From Nageia nagi (taxonomy: Eukaryota; Pinophyta), in the NCBI GenBank assembly GCA_050084985.1, contig JBITNC010000001.1, positions 118,854,001 through 118,918,000 on the forward strand: 64,000 nt of DNA. Reading direction: 5' to 3'. The translations under genes were made by a program, and so were the position numbers. Of the stretch, positions 46,695 to 59,906 are shown piece by piece. The first letter of the stretch is position 1, and each line of letters begins with the position of its first letter. The notes beneath the pieces are model-generated. The model was not told the DNA's origin, ran no database searches, and worked only from the letters and a program-made list of their open reading frames with translations.

Positions 46695-46699
46695 GATAT

Positions 46700-48730
46700 A
46701 ATAGGGTTTATACACATGTGGTGGGTGTCTAAGACCATTCTAGTGTATTTATTTCATGAAATTTGCATGTGAAATGAAGTTCATAAGAAAAATCGTTAGT
46801 TTTTAGGGTAGGGTTTTAGGAACTAGGGTCTAGTTCATTTTTATTTTAAAATGGTTAAATGGGCATGAGATCATGATTTTATAAAATCACTTGGATAAAG
46901 GGAGTTTGACCCCAAAATTTAAAAATGTTAGATGCAAAAAGCTTAGTGTAGGTGCTAATGTTAGCACAAGTGCTGGTGTAGTAGAAGTGACTCTAAGATG
47001 GAAAAATGGATAGCTAGTTATGGTATTTCATAATGTGTGTTAAAAATATTTGAATAATATTTATGTATAATATTTTAATTAAATGCATCAAAACTATTGT
47101 GTACCTTTTTGGTTTATGCTTACAGTGTCACCAATTTCTCATGGAGCCCAAGCCTATGTCTCAAAGATGGATGAAGCACCTAGTGATTAAGGATAAGCTC
47201 ACAAAGGAGGAGATGTGTGTGTTTCACCATGTTGGTATGGAATGGCTCCTCCATATACCATACATTTTATTAGACAAGGAGCTACTAATGACCTTGATGG
47301 AGAGATGGTCTAAGAGGACCAACACATTTCATCTTCCTACTAGGGAGATAACTATAGTACTTGAGAACATTCATAAAATTCTATGGGTTCCTATAAAATG
47401 ATGTCCCATATTCTTTGAGGAGGGAATGAATAATGAGCAATGTAAATGGTCAACAAATTAGCTTATAGGATTTCCAAAGTATCATGAGGGGAAGATATGT
47501 GCCTTCCTTCACCATGCTTTTAAGAGCAAGATGAAGAGGTTCAAGTGAGTTTGGTTGGTTATGACAACATGCATTGATAGCATTGTTTACCTAGATAAGA
47601 ATCATGAGATGTTTCCACTTGGAATGATATAGATGGTGTATGAGATGATGTAGGTTCTTTGCTATTGAATGGCATCTTACATCATTATCTAGATCTAGCA
47701 TGACTTGCATTATTTTATGATGGTGCAAAAGAGTGGAAAGAGAGTGGAACACTCATTTATGCAATAATGTTCATTATATGAGCATAATACCATGATTAGG
47801 ACTAGAGATCTTCTTATACATGGTATAGATTCTAATCATCATATGTACTATCAATGGAAAAAGAATGGGAAGATCACATGGTTCCACAAGACTATGGAGG
47901 CATATAAGAAAGTCATAGATGGATTGATGGGTGATAAACAACATACTAGACATGGTTTTAGTTTGTTGATTTATTGATTTAAGGAAGAGACTAACTTATA
48001 AATTTGGTTTTACAAGAGATGTGATATATAAACCTTATGTAGCCATACATTATTAGCCAAATGAGCCAGAGGGTGAGCTATATTGGTAATGCACATTAGG
48101 ATACCTACAAATACCAAAGATCTTTGTGAAGCTATATAGACCTAAGAGGTTCATGAGATAATTTAGTAGGAGGTAAGTTATTCCATCAAAATGTAAGTTT
48201 GATGTTAGGATAGGAAGGTATAGGATACATGACCCTAACTTATACAAGACTCCTCCCAATTGGGTGGAGAAATGGATGCCTCCCCAAGATAATGGATCAA
48301 GGAGTGACTCTGACATCAAGGGAGATAAGGATCATAATGGAACATAAATGGACCTAGACTTCAAAAAAGGAACAAAGCTACATGTTGAGGAGATAGTAGT
48401 AAACCTAAAGGAGGAGAATACTATGAAGGACCAAAAGATTGAGGTGCTAAACATATAACTAGAGGCTTTGGAGTAGAGTGTGGAGACACTACAAAGGATG
48501 CATTAAGATTTCTATGACCATAATTTCCTAGGGATTATGGATAGTATTTTGAAGAAAAATAAGAAATTAGAGGGTTTGTTAGGTGAGAAGGAACACTAAC
48601 AAGCTCAACTTGTAGCTTTGGATGAATAATCTAGGCTAAAAAGGCTAAGTTTGAGTAGGAAAACCTTTAAGTCCAGGCATTTTAGAAGTTCTAGGAATCC
48701 CTATGGTACTATTAAAGGTGCTAGTATAGG
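46700..48730 (+). pseudogene. Second plant mobile domain (PMD) relic
   Basis: This lies just outside the Tat-like element. The best open piece (47063-47401) reads LLMTLMERWSKRTNTFHLPT then REITIVLENIHKILWVPI, which parallels LLAALLDRWDAVTCTFHFPT in the antisense gene at 27732 and is the PMD core. Broken frames continue to about 48700, with GFPKYHEGKICAFLHHAFKS, YQWKKNGKITWFHKTMEAYK and a coiled-coil-like end (MKDQKIEVLNI). Many stops show greater age. With the minus-strand gag at 49985-51170 it has the layout of another Tat-type element whose pol is missing. Confidence 0.65.
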
Positions 48731-49984
48731 GAACTAACTTAAGTTTGATGGGGTGGATGCTAGTTAGATATATCTTTTAGCAAAGATAACATATTATTCC
48801 ATTTTTTATAATTGAAATGTATATATTATCTATTTGTAAAATGTGTTAATGAAATTCATATGAATGTTTAAGTGTTTATATTTCCTTTAAATTTTGCTAA
48901 GTATAAGACACATGTATGGTTAATGGCTAATGAATTTGTGTGATTATGAAATAATGAATATGATGGCTTAGACATTGCATTAAGGATATTGATATATATA
49001 AAAAAGGTAAATTAAACCTAGTGTAGGTGTTGGCATTGATAAAGGATTAGGTGGTTTGGTTATTATTTATTGGGTCAGTGTGATATAAAGGCACATGGAA
49101 TTATAGTTTAGGTATAGTAAAATGACATTTCATCATAGATGTGATTAAGGGAATTGAAAGGCTAAAATTAACCTAAGGTTCTAAAATCAAGGTAAATATG
49201 AAGTTCAACATGAAACCATATTCAAAATATGGTAAGAAACTAGACATAGGTGCTAGTATAAAAGATAAGAAACAGAGATGGTATAACCTCTTTATCACTA
49301 GATTGATCCTACAAGAAAGTTTGAACATGAACAAATGATGATAAGTTAAGGAAGTGATATATGGACCTAAGTGAAAAAGTTGTGAAGTTGAATGAGGCTA
49401 AGTTTTTCTTAGTATATGATGACAAAAATAGATAAGGTATAGGCTATGACCTCTAGAAAGAAATGAAAAACATGAATGTACTATTAGTTTCCTAAGATTT
49501 GGTAGGAATACTAGTGTGTACACTAATGTCAATGACCATGTGGAGCTACATAAGGATATGGGGGTGTGAATTTGATGACCAAAAAATGCCCCTAGTGTTA
49601 TGGAGATGAATGATAGGTGGATTGCATCCTAACATGGACATGGGGATCTATGGGGAATTTTACATTGAAACTAGAATAAACTTACCTATACTATTAGATA
49701 CATGTCAAAAATCTATGAATAAAAAAAGTAAAAAAAGCAATGTGTACCTTTCTATCAAGGTGGAGGAAGAGTACTCACAAAGTTGATGCTTATGTTTCAT
49801 GACTTCACTTTGATGAAATTTTGAAATGGGTTGTTGAAGATACCCTTAGTATTATTCTTCTCATACTGAGGATCTCTCAATGGCTTTGGCTAATAATCTA
49901 ATTTTATCTCTAAGAAAGCTATCTTCTTTTGATCAATTAGGTCTTGAATCTTATTAATAATATCACACAATACTTTGTTACATT
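48731..49984. other. Unassigned AT-rich region
   Basis: No frame or motif that I can name. By position it could be what is left of the pol region of an older Tat-type element. Confidence 0.4.
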
Positions 49985-51170
49985 CTCTCACTATTGGTGA
50001 TACTCATAGAACTCATATGATTTGCACTTGTTTGGTACACCTACTATAAAGGATGGCTGAGTTATAGGATTAGTTGGTTGAACCAATAACTTCCATTTGA
50101 TCAAAGCTCTTATTACTTCATCAATGTCATCATAGATTGGTGTGAATTTATACCAAGGAAATGTTTGGCATTCTATATATACTGATTTCTCTTCTTTGTT
50201 AACTTTTGAAACTTTAATTGATACTATCATAGGTTGTTTGACCTATTCTACTTTGGCTATTATTTGTGCTTCTCAGGATGATTCCTTTTTATTTTGATGT
50301 TGAGGTTATGAGGGTGATTTATCCTTTTTTTTTACTTTTATTCAAGTTTCCAATATCCATATATGATGTTTAATTATCCATTTTCAAATGATATTTGTAC
50401 AAATGTATCAAGAGGTAACTTGTGATAATCAAAATATTCTTCCATGTACTTGGTTTAAGTTTCTTTAGGAAGGCTATGATCTTTATATCATCATATATAC
50501 AAACTTGGTTAGCCTTTTTAGTCCAAATTTTGATAAACTTTTTGATAGAATATTCTTCTCTCTACCTTATATTTAAAAAATCATTGAGTGTAAACATCTT
50601 TGCAATACAAAGTTGAAAATGATCACAAAATAGCCTTTAATTTTGAAAAATTTGTGATACTAGCATGTGGTAATTGTTGGACCATTCTAAGGCTTCTACT
50701 TTTAGATATAAGGGAACTAAATTGGCATGATTTTTCTCTTCCAAATTGGTTAAATACACTTCATTAGAAAAATGCATATATGAAGAAAATGATTAGTAGT
50801 ACCATCAAACTTTATGAATTTCAACTCTTTACTAAGGAGCAATACAATATCTCTAATTTGCATGCAAGAGGGATTATTATTTTTATTTTGTTAGATAGCT
50901 ATTCCATGATACTTAGCAATTATCTAGACTTATTGTTGTAATCCATAAATTATATCCTATGTTATCAATGGTACTGCACTCTCCAAGGGTGGAGGTGGTA
51001 TGATAATTGGAATATATTATCTTGTATGTTCTATTGGCTCTTCAAAAGTTGCTAGCTATTTTCAAGGTCTTAATACTTAGATAGCTCCTATTTTATCATC
51101 CCTATCATGCATGATATTGTGTAATATAGATGCAACAAACCATTCTCTAGTACTAGAAGAAATCAATATC
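49985..51170 (-). pseudogene. gag: Old Gag relic (minus strand)
   Basis: The minus strand reads, in broken frames: LKFIKFDGTTNHFLHMHFSN, VPLYLKVEALEWSNNYHMLV, REEYSIKKFIKIWTKKANQV, and in the open piece 50230-49991 YDDIDEVIRALIKWKLLVQP then CKSYEFYEYHQ. These follow Ty3/gypsy Gag (core, then RW..KA, then the knuckle start). It has many stops. Opposite orientation to the PMD relic at 46700, as in the intact Tat-like element. Confidence 0.65.
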
Positions 51171-53060
51171 ATGTTCTACCTTTTGTACTTGGGGATTTTT
51201 ATACACTTTATGTCATTTTATTCTTGGTTCCATTAGGTGATTGGTTGCATAGCCTAGGCAAGAAGTCTATTTTTCTCTTATTCTTGATATTTTTATTCAT
51301 TTGTGTGAGTATACTGAATTGGTTGCTTATTCTTGACATGAAATATTTCTATTTTATTTGTATAATTATTTTGTACTTTATGGAGTATCCATTTATAGTA
51401 TTTTACTTTTTTAGGGATACTCTTATTTGATAAATCATGATCATCAACTAAATAAAATAATTTTGTTTTGATATTGTTATCTTATTATGATAAATATAGA
51501 TAACATGTATAAAAAATATTAAACAAAATGTAAACCACAAATGAGGAGAAAAGAAAACTAATGAGGTTCATCCAATATGGGTTACATTTTTGGAGAAACT
51601 ATCAGTCCTTGTGCTTGGAGCCATTACATCCAAAAATAAATACATCAACAACACTTTCTTATTGTTCTATCTCTACTAAGCATTGAATTCTAGAGATTAC
51701 ACTTACAATTTTTAATCAACATCTATATTTCTCTCTAATAGACATTACCAATCTACAATGCTCAATGCATACACAATAATAGTACACCTTTAATCTATAC
51801 ATTATTGCTTATATATAATTTAGGCCCTTTGTAAATAACATAATATATAACCTTATATTGCATAGCATATTTTAATTCCAACTTGCTTATGCATCATCAT
51901 TCCACCATAAATGGAAATTCTAGCTTGGCTTTGCATATTGCATTGTTATTCTAGCCTAGCTTTATTCCTCCAACTATTTGTTGTTTTTTATTGCCCTTTT
52001 GGTAGCATGTTCCACCTTGGTAATCGAGATCCAACCCAACACATAATTTTCTTAAAATTAAAGATTATGATGAATAAATATGCTAACATTTAATAAAATA
52101 AAATAAAATGAAATATTATTAATTTCCATAATGGGCCAAAAATGATCCAAAGGAATAAAAACTACAAATAGGTACACCAAAAGTGTTTAACCAAAGAGAA
52201 AATAGAAAATAAATACAAAGAGTATAAGACATGCTATGAAAAAATAAGAGACCATCCCAAATTAATGTTTTCTAATATCATATATAAATTATGGAGTCTT
52301 AAAGTTCCATTAGTTGATGTATACATAATTTTATTCTTATTATTTCCAGCTAACATTTGTATCTATTCATAGTCTATTACAACTAGTGAAGTAGTTTGTG
52401 ATAAGTTGATATTATGAAGGATGAGAGAAACTTAGATGAGAGCTTTGATATTAACAAAAATAGATTTCTTATCTAATGTAAATTCTAAGAAAAATTTGGT
52501 TCTTATAATAGAAAAATGTTGATACAGGGCATGAGTCATAGAAAATAAAATATGCCTCTAATCTCAGAGAAGCATGCAAAGAATAGGGATTTTTTAGCCT
52601 TATCAACCATGGAATTCTAGTAGATCTTATATAAAAGGTTGAAACTATTAGCTACCAAATATCATCCATGCCTACCGATGTTAGATAGGGAGGTCACTCC
52701 TTGTCATGTTTCATTATTCAAACTCCATCCTTGAAATTTAAGAAAAAATATGGTTGAAAGGAAACTCAAGCGCATGGTATACTATTACTATTATTATCTT
52801 ATATAATTATTTAAATTGGGCCAAAATTTCAAATATGACTAATAAGTATGGCCTTGTTATTTTTTAGTGAAATAATTCAAACATATAATTCATGCATGTA
52901 TGATCTCTCAAAAGATATTTCTAAAATTCTTCTGGTGAGCCTGGGTTTAGATGTGAGAAAGTTATATGAGTCTATTTTCAAACATTATAAAACCTTCTTA
53001 TGTACAAACTAGTATAAGAAATATATTTCTTGCTAAATTATGAAAAATTAATTTGTACCA
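51171..53060. other. Unassigned AT-rich region, its right part probably a copia LTR
   Basis: No gene. Because a PBS follows at 53065, the last several hundred bases should be the copia 5' LTR, but without a second copy its start cannot be set. Confidence 0.4.
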
Positions 53061-53064
53061 ATAA

Positions 53065-53076
53065 GTGGTATTTGAA
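53065..53076 (+). promoter_or_regulatory. Degenerate primer binding site of copia
   Basis: TGGTATTTGAAC resembles the tRNA-Met PBS TGGTATCAGAGC with three changes. It lies 52 bases before the gag frame, as expected. Confidence 0.55.
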
Positions 53077-53116
53077 CTTTTTTGTTGGTGTTTGACAAGT
53101 GCTTATGAGTTTTTGA

Positions 53117-53737
53117 TTGATTAGGCAAAGCAATATGGTAGAGGAAATACTAAGGGTAAAAGAATTCAATGGCATAAATTTTCAATATTGGAAGATGCAA
53201 ATGGAGGATTACCTTTATCAAAAGGATCTTCACATGCCTCTTAAAGGAAAGAAACCCATAAATTTGAATGATGATGAATGGGAAATCTTAGAAAGAAAGA
53301 CATTAGGAGCTATGAGGTTATGTCTTAACTCAAGTGCTTCCTTCAATATCTCCATGGAGACATCAACAAAGGGAGTTATGGATGCTTTAAAAAAATGTAT
53401 GAGAAGCCTTCAACCTCTAATAAGGTATATCTTATGAAAAAGTTATTTAATTTGAAAATGAATAAAGTTGGAAATATTCAAGACTATGTGAATAATTTTA
53501 ATAGTCTGACATCTCAATTAGATTCTATAAAGATTAATTTTGATGATAAGATCAAGGCATTGTTACACTTTGCTCTCTTCCTAAAAGTTGGAATAAATTT
53601 GTTATGGTTATTAGCAATGTTTATCCTAACTCAAAACTTGTACTTGATGAAGTAATTGGTATTGGTGTATCAACCTCTAGTAGAAGCTTATTGATTTCTT
53701 CAAATGTAATAGGATCATCTTGGTCACATTAATTCTC
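53117..53737 (+). pseudogene. gag: Copia Gag (UBN2-type), frameshifted and cut by a CACTA insertion
   Basis: The first frame reads VKEFNGINFQYWKMQMEDYL, QKDLHMPLKGKKPINLNDDE and WEILERKTLGAMRLCLNSSA. The second frame (from about 53395) reads MYEKPSTSNKVYLMKKLFNL then KMNKVGNIQDYVNNFNSLTS. A third change near 53585 restores SWNKFVMVISNVYPNSKLVL. This is the copia Gag core (W-K-M, then YEK-T-NK-L). Text stops at 53737, where the CACTA terminus begins; the rest should lie beyond the window. Confidence 0.85.
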
Positions 53738-54010
53738 CACTACTACCAAAAGGTTGATTTGCATCCTTTTTTACATCTTTAATCATGAAAAATGAAAAAG
53801 GACACAAATTTGCATCCTCTTGAATTGGGATGCATTGAAACTTTTTTTTTCATTTTTTTATTTATTTTTCTAATGCAAAAATGGATGAAAATTTAGACAC
53901 AAATGGTTGCAAAATTTTCTTCAAATTTTAGTAATATGCTGAAAAAAAGTTTTTAAAGAATGCCTAAGGCATTAAGATGCAAATTTGGACACCACTTTAC
54001 ATTGAAAAAA
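53738..54010 (+). repeat. CACTA terminal and subterminal repeats, copy 2
   Basis: CACTACTACC terminus followed by TTGCATCCTTTTTTACATC, AATTTGCATCCTC and related words, collinear with the reverse complement of 18040-18326. Confidence 0.85.
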
Positions 54011-54589
54011 CTTACATAAGGAAAATAAAAAATTTGAAGTCATTTTTACTATGAAATTTGACTACCATGAACATACATCACATTTAACTTTTTGAAATTT
54101 GATGGAGAATTATTTGACAAGATATATATGCAAATATGGTTAAAGTTTCCTACACATATCTTGTAACTATTAATCATACTAAATGATTCCCTTAAACTTT
54201 TTCATAATTTGATGATGCATGATCTATATATTCAAATGATGGAAAATAATTGTTCATATGTTTCCTTCAAAGATGGAGTAAATTGGTGTCGTAAGATACT
54301 ATCAACTTGTAATGAACCTTACTTCCATATTAAAGCAATTTATAAGTTAATATAATTTTCTTAATTTATCACTATATGATTTCATAGTTGCCTTATCATT
54401 TTACTAGCAAAAAAATCAATTCAAGCCCATTTTCATTATTCCATTGTGTTTTTTTTGTAAATATACCATTTGCAATTATCACTATGGAGTTAAATATAAA
54501 TAATAATATCATACCATAAGCAAAAAGCAAGATTAACATATGAAAAGTTCAATATACTAGTGAAAAGCATATCAATTACAATATTTTCA

Positions 54590-57500
54590 TTGAGAATTAT
54601 ATTCTCCATTAAGATGTATAATATGTTTTCCTCTAGGATTACATTCAATTACAAATCACTTTTATCATCATCAAAATTAGGGGTGAAATATATTTGACTA
54701 TAATGTTGTGATAAAATATAAGGCTCTTTATTATTAGGTAAATGTGTGTGGAGTTGATTCCAAACTAATCACTAAGTCTATCATACAAGATTATTCTTCT
54801 ATTGTGTGTGTCAAACCACTTTCATTTAAATATCACATACTTAAATTACCTATAATATAATTGTATAATTTCTTGATTTTTTGCAACACATTTTAATTTT
54901 CCTTGTATCAAGTTTGTATCTCTTGAACTTGCATGCATTTCTTGATCAAAGTTAGCCATCACTCCATAGTCAAATGTCATTATTCTCTTATTGTTCTTTT
55001 GTTTTCTATAGTGTTGACCATATACCCACATTGCAAGGAAAGATAATGTCTATACATATTTACATGAAAAATGTTATTAGTGCTTGTATATATTTACATC
55101 AAAATTCAAGTTTTATAAAAATATTAATAAAATAATTACCTTAAACTTGCATCATATAGTGATATTTAATGCATTTTCATCATCTTCATCTATTTTACCT
55201 CCTACATCTTGTTGCTTCATTTCAATTTCATTTGTCATCCATGACCTTGGACATTTATACTTTTAGGTAGACTAGATGTACCCCTTTGATTCTATCTATG
55301 AAATAAGAAAAGTTTTTGTTTAACTTCCCTTCTTTTAGTGTGGTACAACTCAATCCACTTTTTGCAACATGCATAATGCATCATGATAAATCCTAAAGGT
55401 CATAATTTGTAAATTCACAATGCCATAAAACAAACTTGTTAGCTAGTAATTAAGCATTTATACAATTTGTAAATCTAAAGTTCATATACATATCTAAAAC
55501 ATAATTAACACCTTTAAGAGAATAAAGTGTTATGCCTATTTCTAAGACCTCTCCTTCTAATTTATCACTATATTTATTTGCACTGCACATCTTTGGGGTA
55601 GAAGAATCTATTTGGGATATATACTCATTTGCATAAAAAATGATTCATGTACAATGTATCCCTCACCCATAGATCCTTCTGGTCATGAATGTTGTCTAAC
55701 AAATCCCTTTAGTACTTTTAAAAATCTCTCCACACAAAACATGTTTTTAGCACTCATAATACCTTCCATGTCAATATTATCTTATATCCATAAAAAAGGT
55801 GGTAATTATTTTTCTAATTTGCAAATAATTTCAACAATCTCTCTATGTCATTGATTTATTATAGCCACATGTATCTCCTTTGAAGATAACCACCTATTTA
55901 TAAAAGTATTACATCATCAAAAAAAAGTATGTCAAAATGTATAAAATATTAGAAAATAATAATAAACACATGCTATAGTATTTATCATAGAGCCATACTA
56001 TAACATGACATACCTTAAAAATAATGATAGTTAATCGATTGCATGTCTAAGATCAACATGTAGAACCCCCCATCCATGAATTGCAATTGGAAAAATATGC
56101 TATAGAAAGTATGAGCATAAATATAGTAAGTATTTTTATTTTGATCAAAAATATGAAAAACATAACATGAGATCAATACCTTCATGAAGTTATGGTAATC
56201 ATGAATCTTGAATCCTATGATTTTACCATCAGCATTGAATGCACTTCTTAGAGATGATCCATAATTTTTTGGTGCTCTAATATTTTGAAAAAGTTTGTGT
56301 AACTTTTCCACTCCATATTTTTAATAAGCCATGTTGTCATAGGTACTTCTTTTCTTCTATCTTAATAGCAAGTTATCCATAATAATCTTATTTTATTAAT
56401 ATATTTTAAATCATTTCTCATGACATCAATATTGCTTCTTTGTTTGTTATATATCAATACAAAGAAGTTTCAACATTCTTTACAATATGCATAAGATCCA
56501 TTAAATATGTTATTAACAACTCCTTCCAATATTCTAGTGTATAAAATATTTATAATCTATTCATTCCTAAAAATATGAAACTAGTTCATAATAAACATTG
56601 TATATTTTCAAAATAATGAACATATTACAAATATATTGTGTTGTATAATATTTCACTTGATAGTAAATCATTTTTTCCATGAATAATCTCATCATTTGAT
56701 ACAAAAGTTGTACCATCATCGTGGGCTCTTTTCCTAACATCTTCCACACATTCAAGGTACTTTATGAACCAACTTATAAGAGTTTTGTAAATAGGAATAG
56801 GGGTTTTATCTACTTGATAGTAGGATCCATTTTTTCAAAAAGTATGATCCATTGGAAAATATTTCCTATGGAAAATATATTTCTTCTTACTCATCTTACT
56901 TGAAAATCTTGAAGAAAATTTTTTTGCACACTGCACAAAAGCATGATAGCATTTTGTGCAAAGACCTATGATAAGTCTATTTAGATAATGCATATAATTC
57001 ATATGATTATAAAAATCAAATATACACATGTATATATGCATGCCTACAAAAATAGTCTAAATTCATGGATAATCATGTATAGTTCAACATAGTATGCCAT
57101 AACACTTGAATCACCTCTGATTGATAGGTCTATGTATATCATACATTTGAACTCTTTTCTACAAGAGTTGCAACTCGTAAATTATTGGTTTAAAGTAGAT
57201 ATCCATGTGTTTAATCTATTTAAATCTAGGGACTATAACAACCAACATCAAATTCTCTTTTTTTATAAACATCCATGGAGGTATGTTATAATTGATCATA
57301 ACATACAACCAACATGAATAAGTGGATCTTTGGTTCAAAAATGGATTGACACCATCCATTTATAAATCCAACCTAACACTCCTAGATCCATATTTAAATT
57401 TCTTAGGACACTTCTCCTTTATATGTTTCATTGCTTTACTATCTTTAGGTATATGCAATACACCTTCTTAAATTCTACTTCTTGCATGCTAGTCTATTAA

Positions 57501-58305
57501 TTCTACAAGTTACTTACACCAGAATATTCACATCAATCTAGGAAGGATTAGTATTACACAAAGAACCTTATTTGGAGTTTTTTTTCCTTGTTTCACTATA
57601 TCTTGACTCTTCACACTTTTGACATTCAATATTTGTATCATATTCTTCTCCTCTATACAATATGCAATTGTTAATACATGTATGGTATGAATTATACTTG
57701 ACCTCTATATCCTTCATAATATCACATGCTTTTTTGCATGAATATGTGATGATATTATCACTTGGAAATAAATTTTCTTTTAGTAATCTATAATGCCAAT
57801 TAAAATTAATTTAATTTCATTAAAATTAAAATATTAAAAATTGAAATATCATGGCAAAATTAAATTCATACCTCAAAAGAGAAGTGAAACTTGTATCTAA
57901 CCATCCATGTTTGGCTTTTATGTTCATTAGAAGTAGGATCATTGATAGTATAATTATGTTTCTTCCTTAATATATTTTAGTTTTGGAAGCACTATACATG
58001 CTATCCATTTCTAAATCATCATCTCTTTCATTATCATCAACATGAACATGAAGGGAATCAAGTAAACCACCAATTCCATTTTCTTAATCGATATTATTAT
58101 CAACACCATCATCATGACCAATATTATTCTCTCTCAATTTATCATCATCAATTCTTGAATCCCACATAAGTATTTGAATAGGATTTGTTGGATTTGGTAT
58201 AGACATAAACTTTGCATATTTCTCATGGGTCCATGGCTTTTGTAGTATCTTTTTATCACTCCTACTTACATTATTTTGATGCAATGTTGGTGTAACAATT
58301 ATCAT
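54590..58305 (-). pseudogene. Tnp2-type CACTA transposase, copy 2 (broken)
   Basis: Minus-strand blocks in order: MIIVTPTLHQNNVSRSDKKI and acidic SRIDDDKLRENNIGHDDG (58305-58084); then the Tnp2 middle; KLHKLFQNIRAPKNYGSSLR with GKIIGFKIHDYHNFMKVLIS (56311-56015); a DUF4218-like VERFLKVLKGFVRQHS (near 55720), in which the LPPAF...HL part is shortened; and MTFDYGVMANFDQEMHASSR then DTNLIQGKLKCVA (55031-54846), the C-terminal part. Copy 1 keeps some codons that are stops here and the reverse, so the two decayed independently. Confidence 0.85.
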
Positions 58306-58489
58306 TCTTGAGTGGTCACAATGACTATTTGTTTCCTATAAAATCATTTGTTACAAACCATTAATTTATAATAAAAAAATAAGTGTAACAAGTGTAAAGT
58401 AATTTGATACATCCAAACATAAACATTATCCATACATACAAATTTAAACATCCATTCATACAAATCAATAATATATTAATTTTTATTTT

Positions 58490-59906
58490 TATTTTTTGCT
58501 TTTGGTCTAGGATGAATTATTATATTTTGATCATCTCCTAACTACAAACTTTTTTCCTTATGTTTGGAGTAGGTTATCTATAATTATAGTGAGCTAGTAG
58601 CTCATCACAAATATTAAGAGTTTTAATAAGAATAATAACTATATAATTATTTATTTTTCTACCCATGAAGTCTTCTTTATCATTAGTACATTGGTGAAAT
58701 TCATAATTTAGTTCCTATTCTTTAGCTACACAACTATTTTATGTATCCAGCTATGTTTCCTTGTATTTTTTATCAACCATCAATATATAAGCATTCTAAA
58801 TGTTGCAAAATTGGAATATCAAAAGCATTTTCACATAATCCATATATTGACATACTATACATATATTCCACTAATTGTCTCCAATTTGTTGTTGTGTAAA
58901 TTGGCCCACAAAATGGCATTAATGGCTATGTCTTAAAACCTAGAGTAACAACCATAGTATTATGTATAAGAAAATCATAACTAAAGCACTTTTCAAATGG
59001 TTTGATCATGTATTGATAAATATAATAAGGAATGATTGCATAAACCTTGGAAAAGGCATTTCATCTAGCCCTACTCCATATGCCCCATAATCATATATAT
59101 GTTGATATTTAGGTTATAGCTTTTATGGCATGTACATCAAACCCAAATCATGAACATCCTCCTTTGGTATATTAAATGGTTGCTCATATACATCCTATGC
59201 TAATTGATCATGAAGCCACTTTTCAAATATTATTCTTGTAGGCATCTCTAATTTCATCTAATGGACCTACATATTTTTTTAGCTTCATCTTATGAATGTA
59301 CATATTGATTTTATTTAGTTTTATTTAATATAATTCAATATATAAGAATATAAAAATTAAATTAAATATTTACCCTAATTGATTACCTCATAGGCATCAT
59401 CATCTTCTTCTAATGATGATGATGAATCATTAATTATTTGCATATTTTGTTCTTACAACATTAGTAATAAAATAAATTTAAATGTTGCAAATAATATCAT
59501 ACATGAAAGTGACAATTTAGATGATCATACATTTCTAGCTACATCTTACATAATAACATTTAGCTTACCTCATCCTCATATTATGAAACATCACTTCTCC
59601 TCATGGGACTTACAAGAAATATCTCAAGCTCTAGATTAGATGATACATCACTCCTTGGCCTCTTAATAACTAGTACAATAAAATCCTTTGAATTAGATGA
59701 CACATCACTCCTTAACCTCCTCGTAATTGGTGCAAAAAACTCTTCTAAATAAGATGAAACATCACTCCTTGAGCTCCTAGCAAATGGTGCAGGAAACTTC
59801 TTTGAATTAGAGGACACATTACTCCTAATAATTATCTAATGCTAAGGTAGTGGCATCTAAATATCTAAATTTGATGATACATCACTCCTTTTCCTTGTTG
59901 GAATTA
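58490..59906 (-). pseudogene. SET-domain-like gene of the CACTA element, copy 2 (broken, 5' end cut)
   Basis: The repeated basic motif (RSDVSSYLEEFFAPITRRL then RSDVSSNSKDFIVLVI) is open at 59817-59581. Downstream, broken frames give DYGAYGVGLDE, GPIYTTTNWRQLVEYMYSMS, GNIAGYIK, then EFHQ-like text, KINNYIVIILIKTLNICDEL and LAHYNYR. These match copy 1 block by block. The pairs GNIVGYIN/GNIAGYIK and GDELLSHY/CDELLAHY are the basis for the SET-like suggestion. The LTR insertion at 59907 removes the start from view. Confidence 0.5.
59902..59906. repeat. Left target-site flank of the LTR element (AATTA)
   Basis: These are the five bases before the LTR. The partner copy is predicted just after the right LTR, beyond the window. 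Confidence 0.4.

Larger units (their letters stand above)
26156..46699 (-). mobile_element. Tat/Ogre-like Ty3/gypsy retrotransposon, 20.5 kb, with extra sense and antisense ORFs
   Basis: LTRs of about 845 bp at 26161-27004 and 45850-46694 enclose a minus-strand element. GATAC (26156-26160) and GATAT (46695-46699) form a target duplication with one mismatch. A PBS (TTCTGGCGCTAGAAGGAGGG, minus) lies inside the right LTR and a polypurine tract inside the left one. The second RNase H after the usual one, the post-integrase ORF and the antisense ORF point to the Tat lineage. About 3.4 kb at 41096-44480 is a nested copia remnant. LTR differences are few and mostly transitions, so this is the youngest complete insertion here, yet its genes carry several stops and frameshifts. 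Confidence 0.92.
53738..59906 (-). mobile_element. CACTA transposon, copy 2 (5' part beyond the window)
   Basis: The 3' terminus is at 53738 (CACTACTACCAAAAGGTTGA on the plus strand), matching the end of copy 1. CTC (53735-53737) is the candidate target duplication. Tnp2 and SET-like blocks run on the minus strand and align with 12349-18326. At 59907 an LTR element interrupts the SET-like gene a few bases before the codon equivalent to the ATG at 12349. The remaining 5' end should resume after that element, outside the window. Confidence 0.88.

Noticed and set aside
50422-51430. Hydrophobic Phe/Ile-rich frames on plus that look like membrane proteins
   Set aside because: AT-rich antisense of the Gag relic and its flank; no start context or conserved feature.
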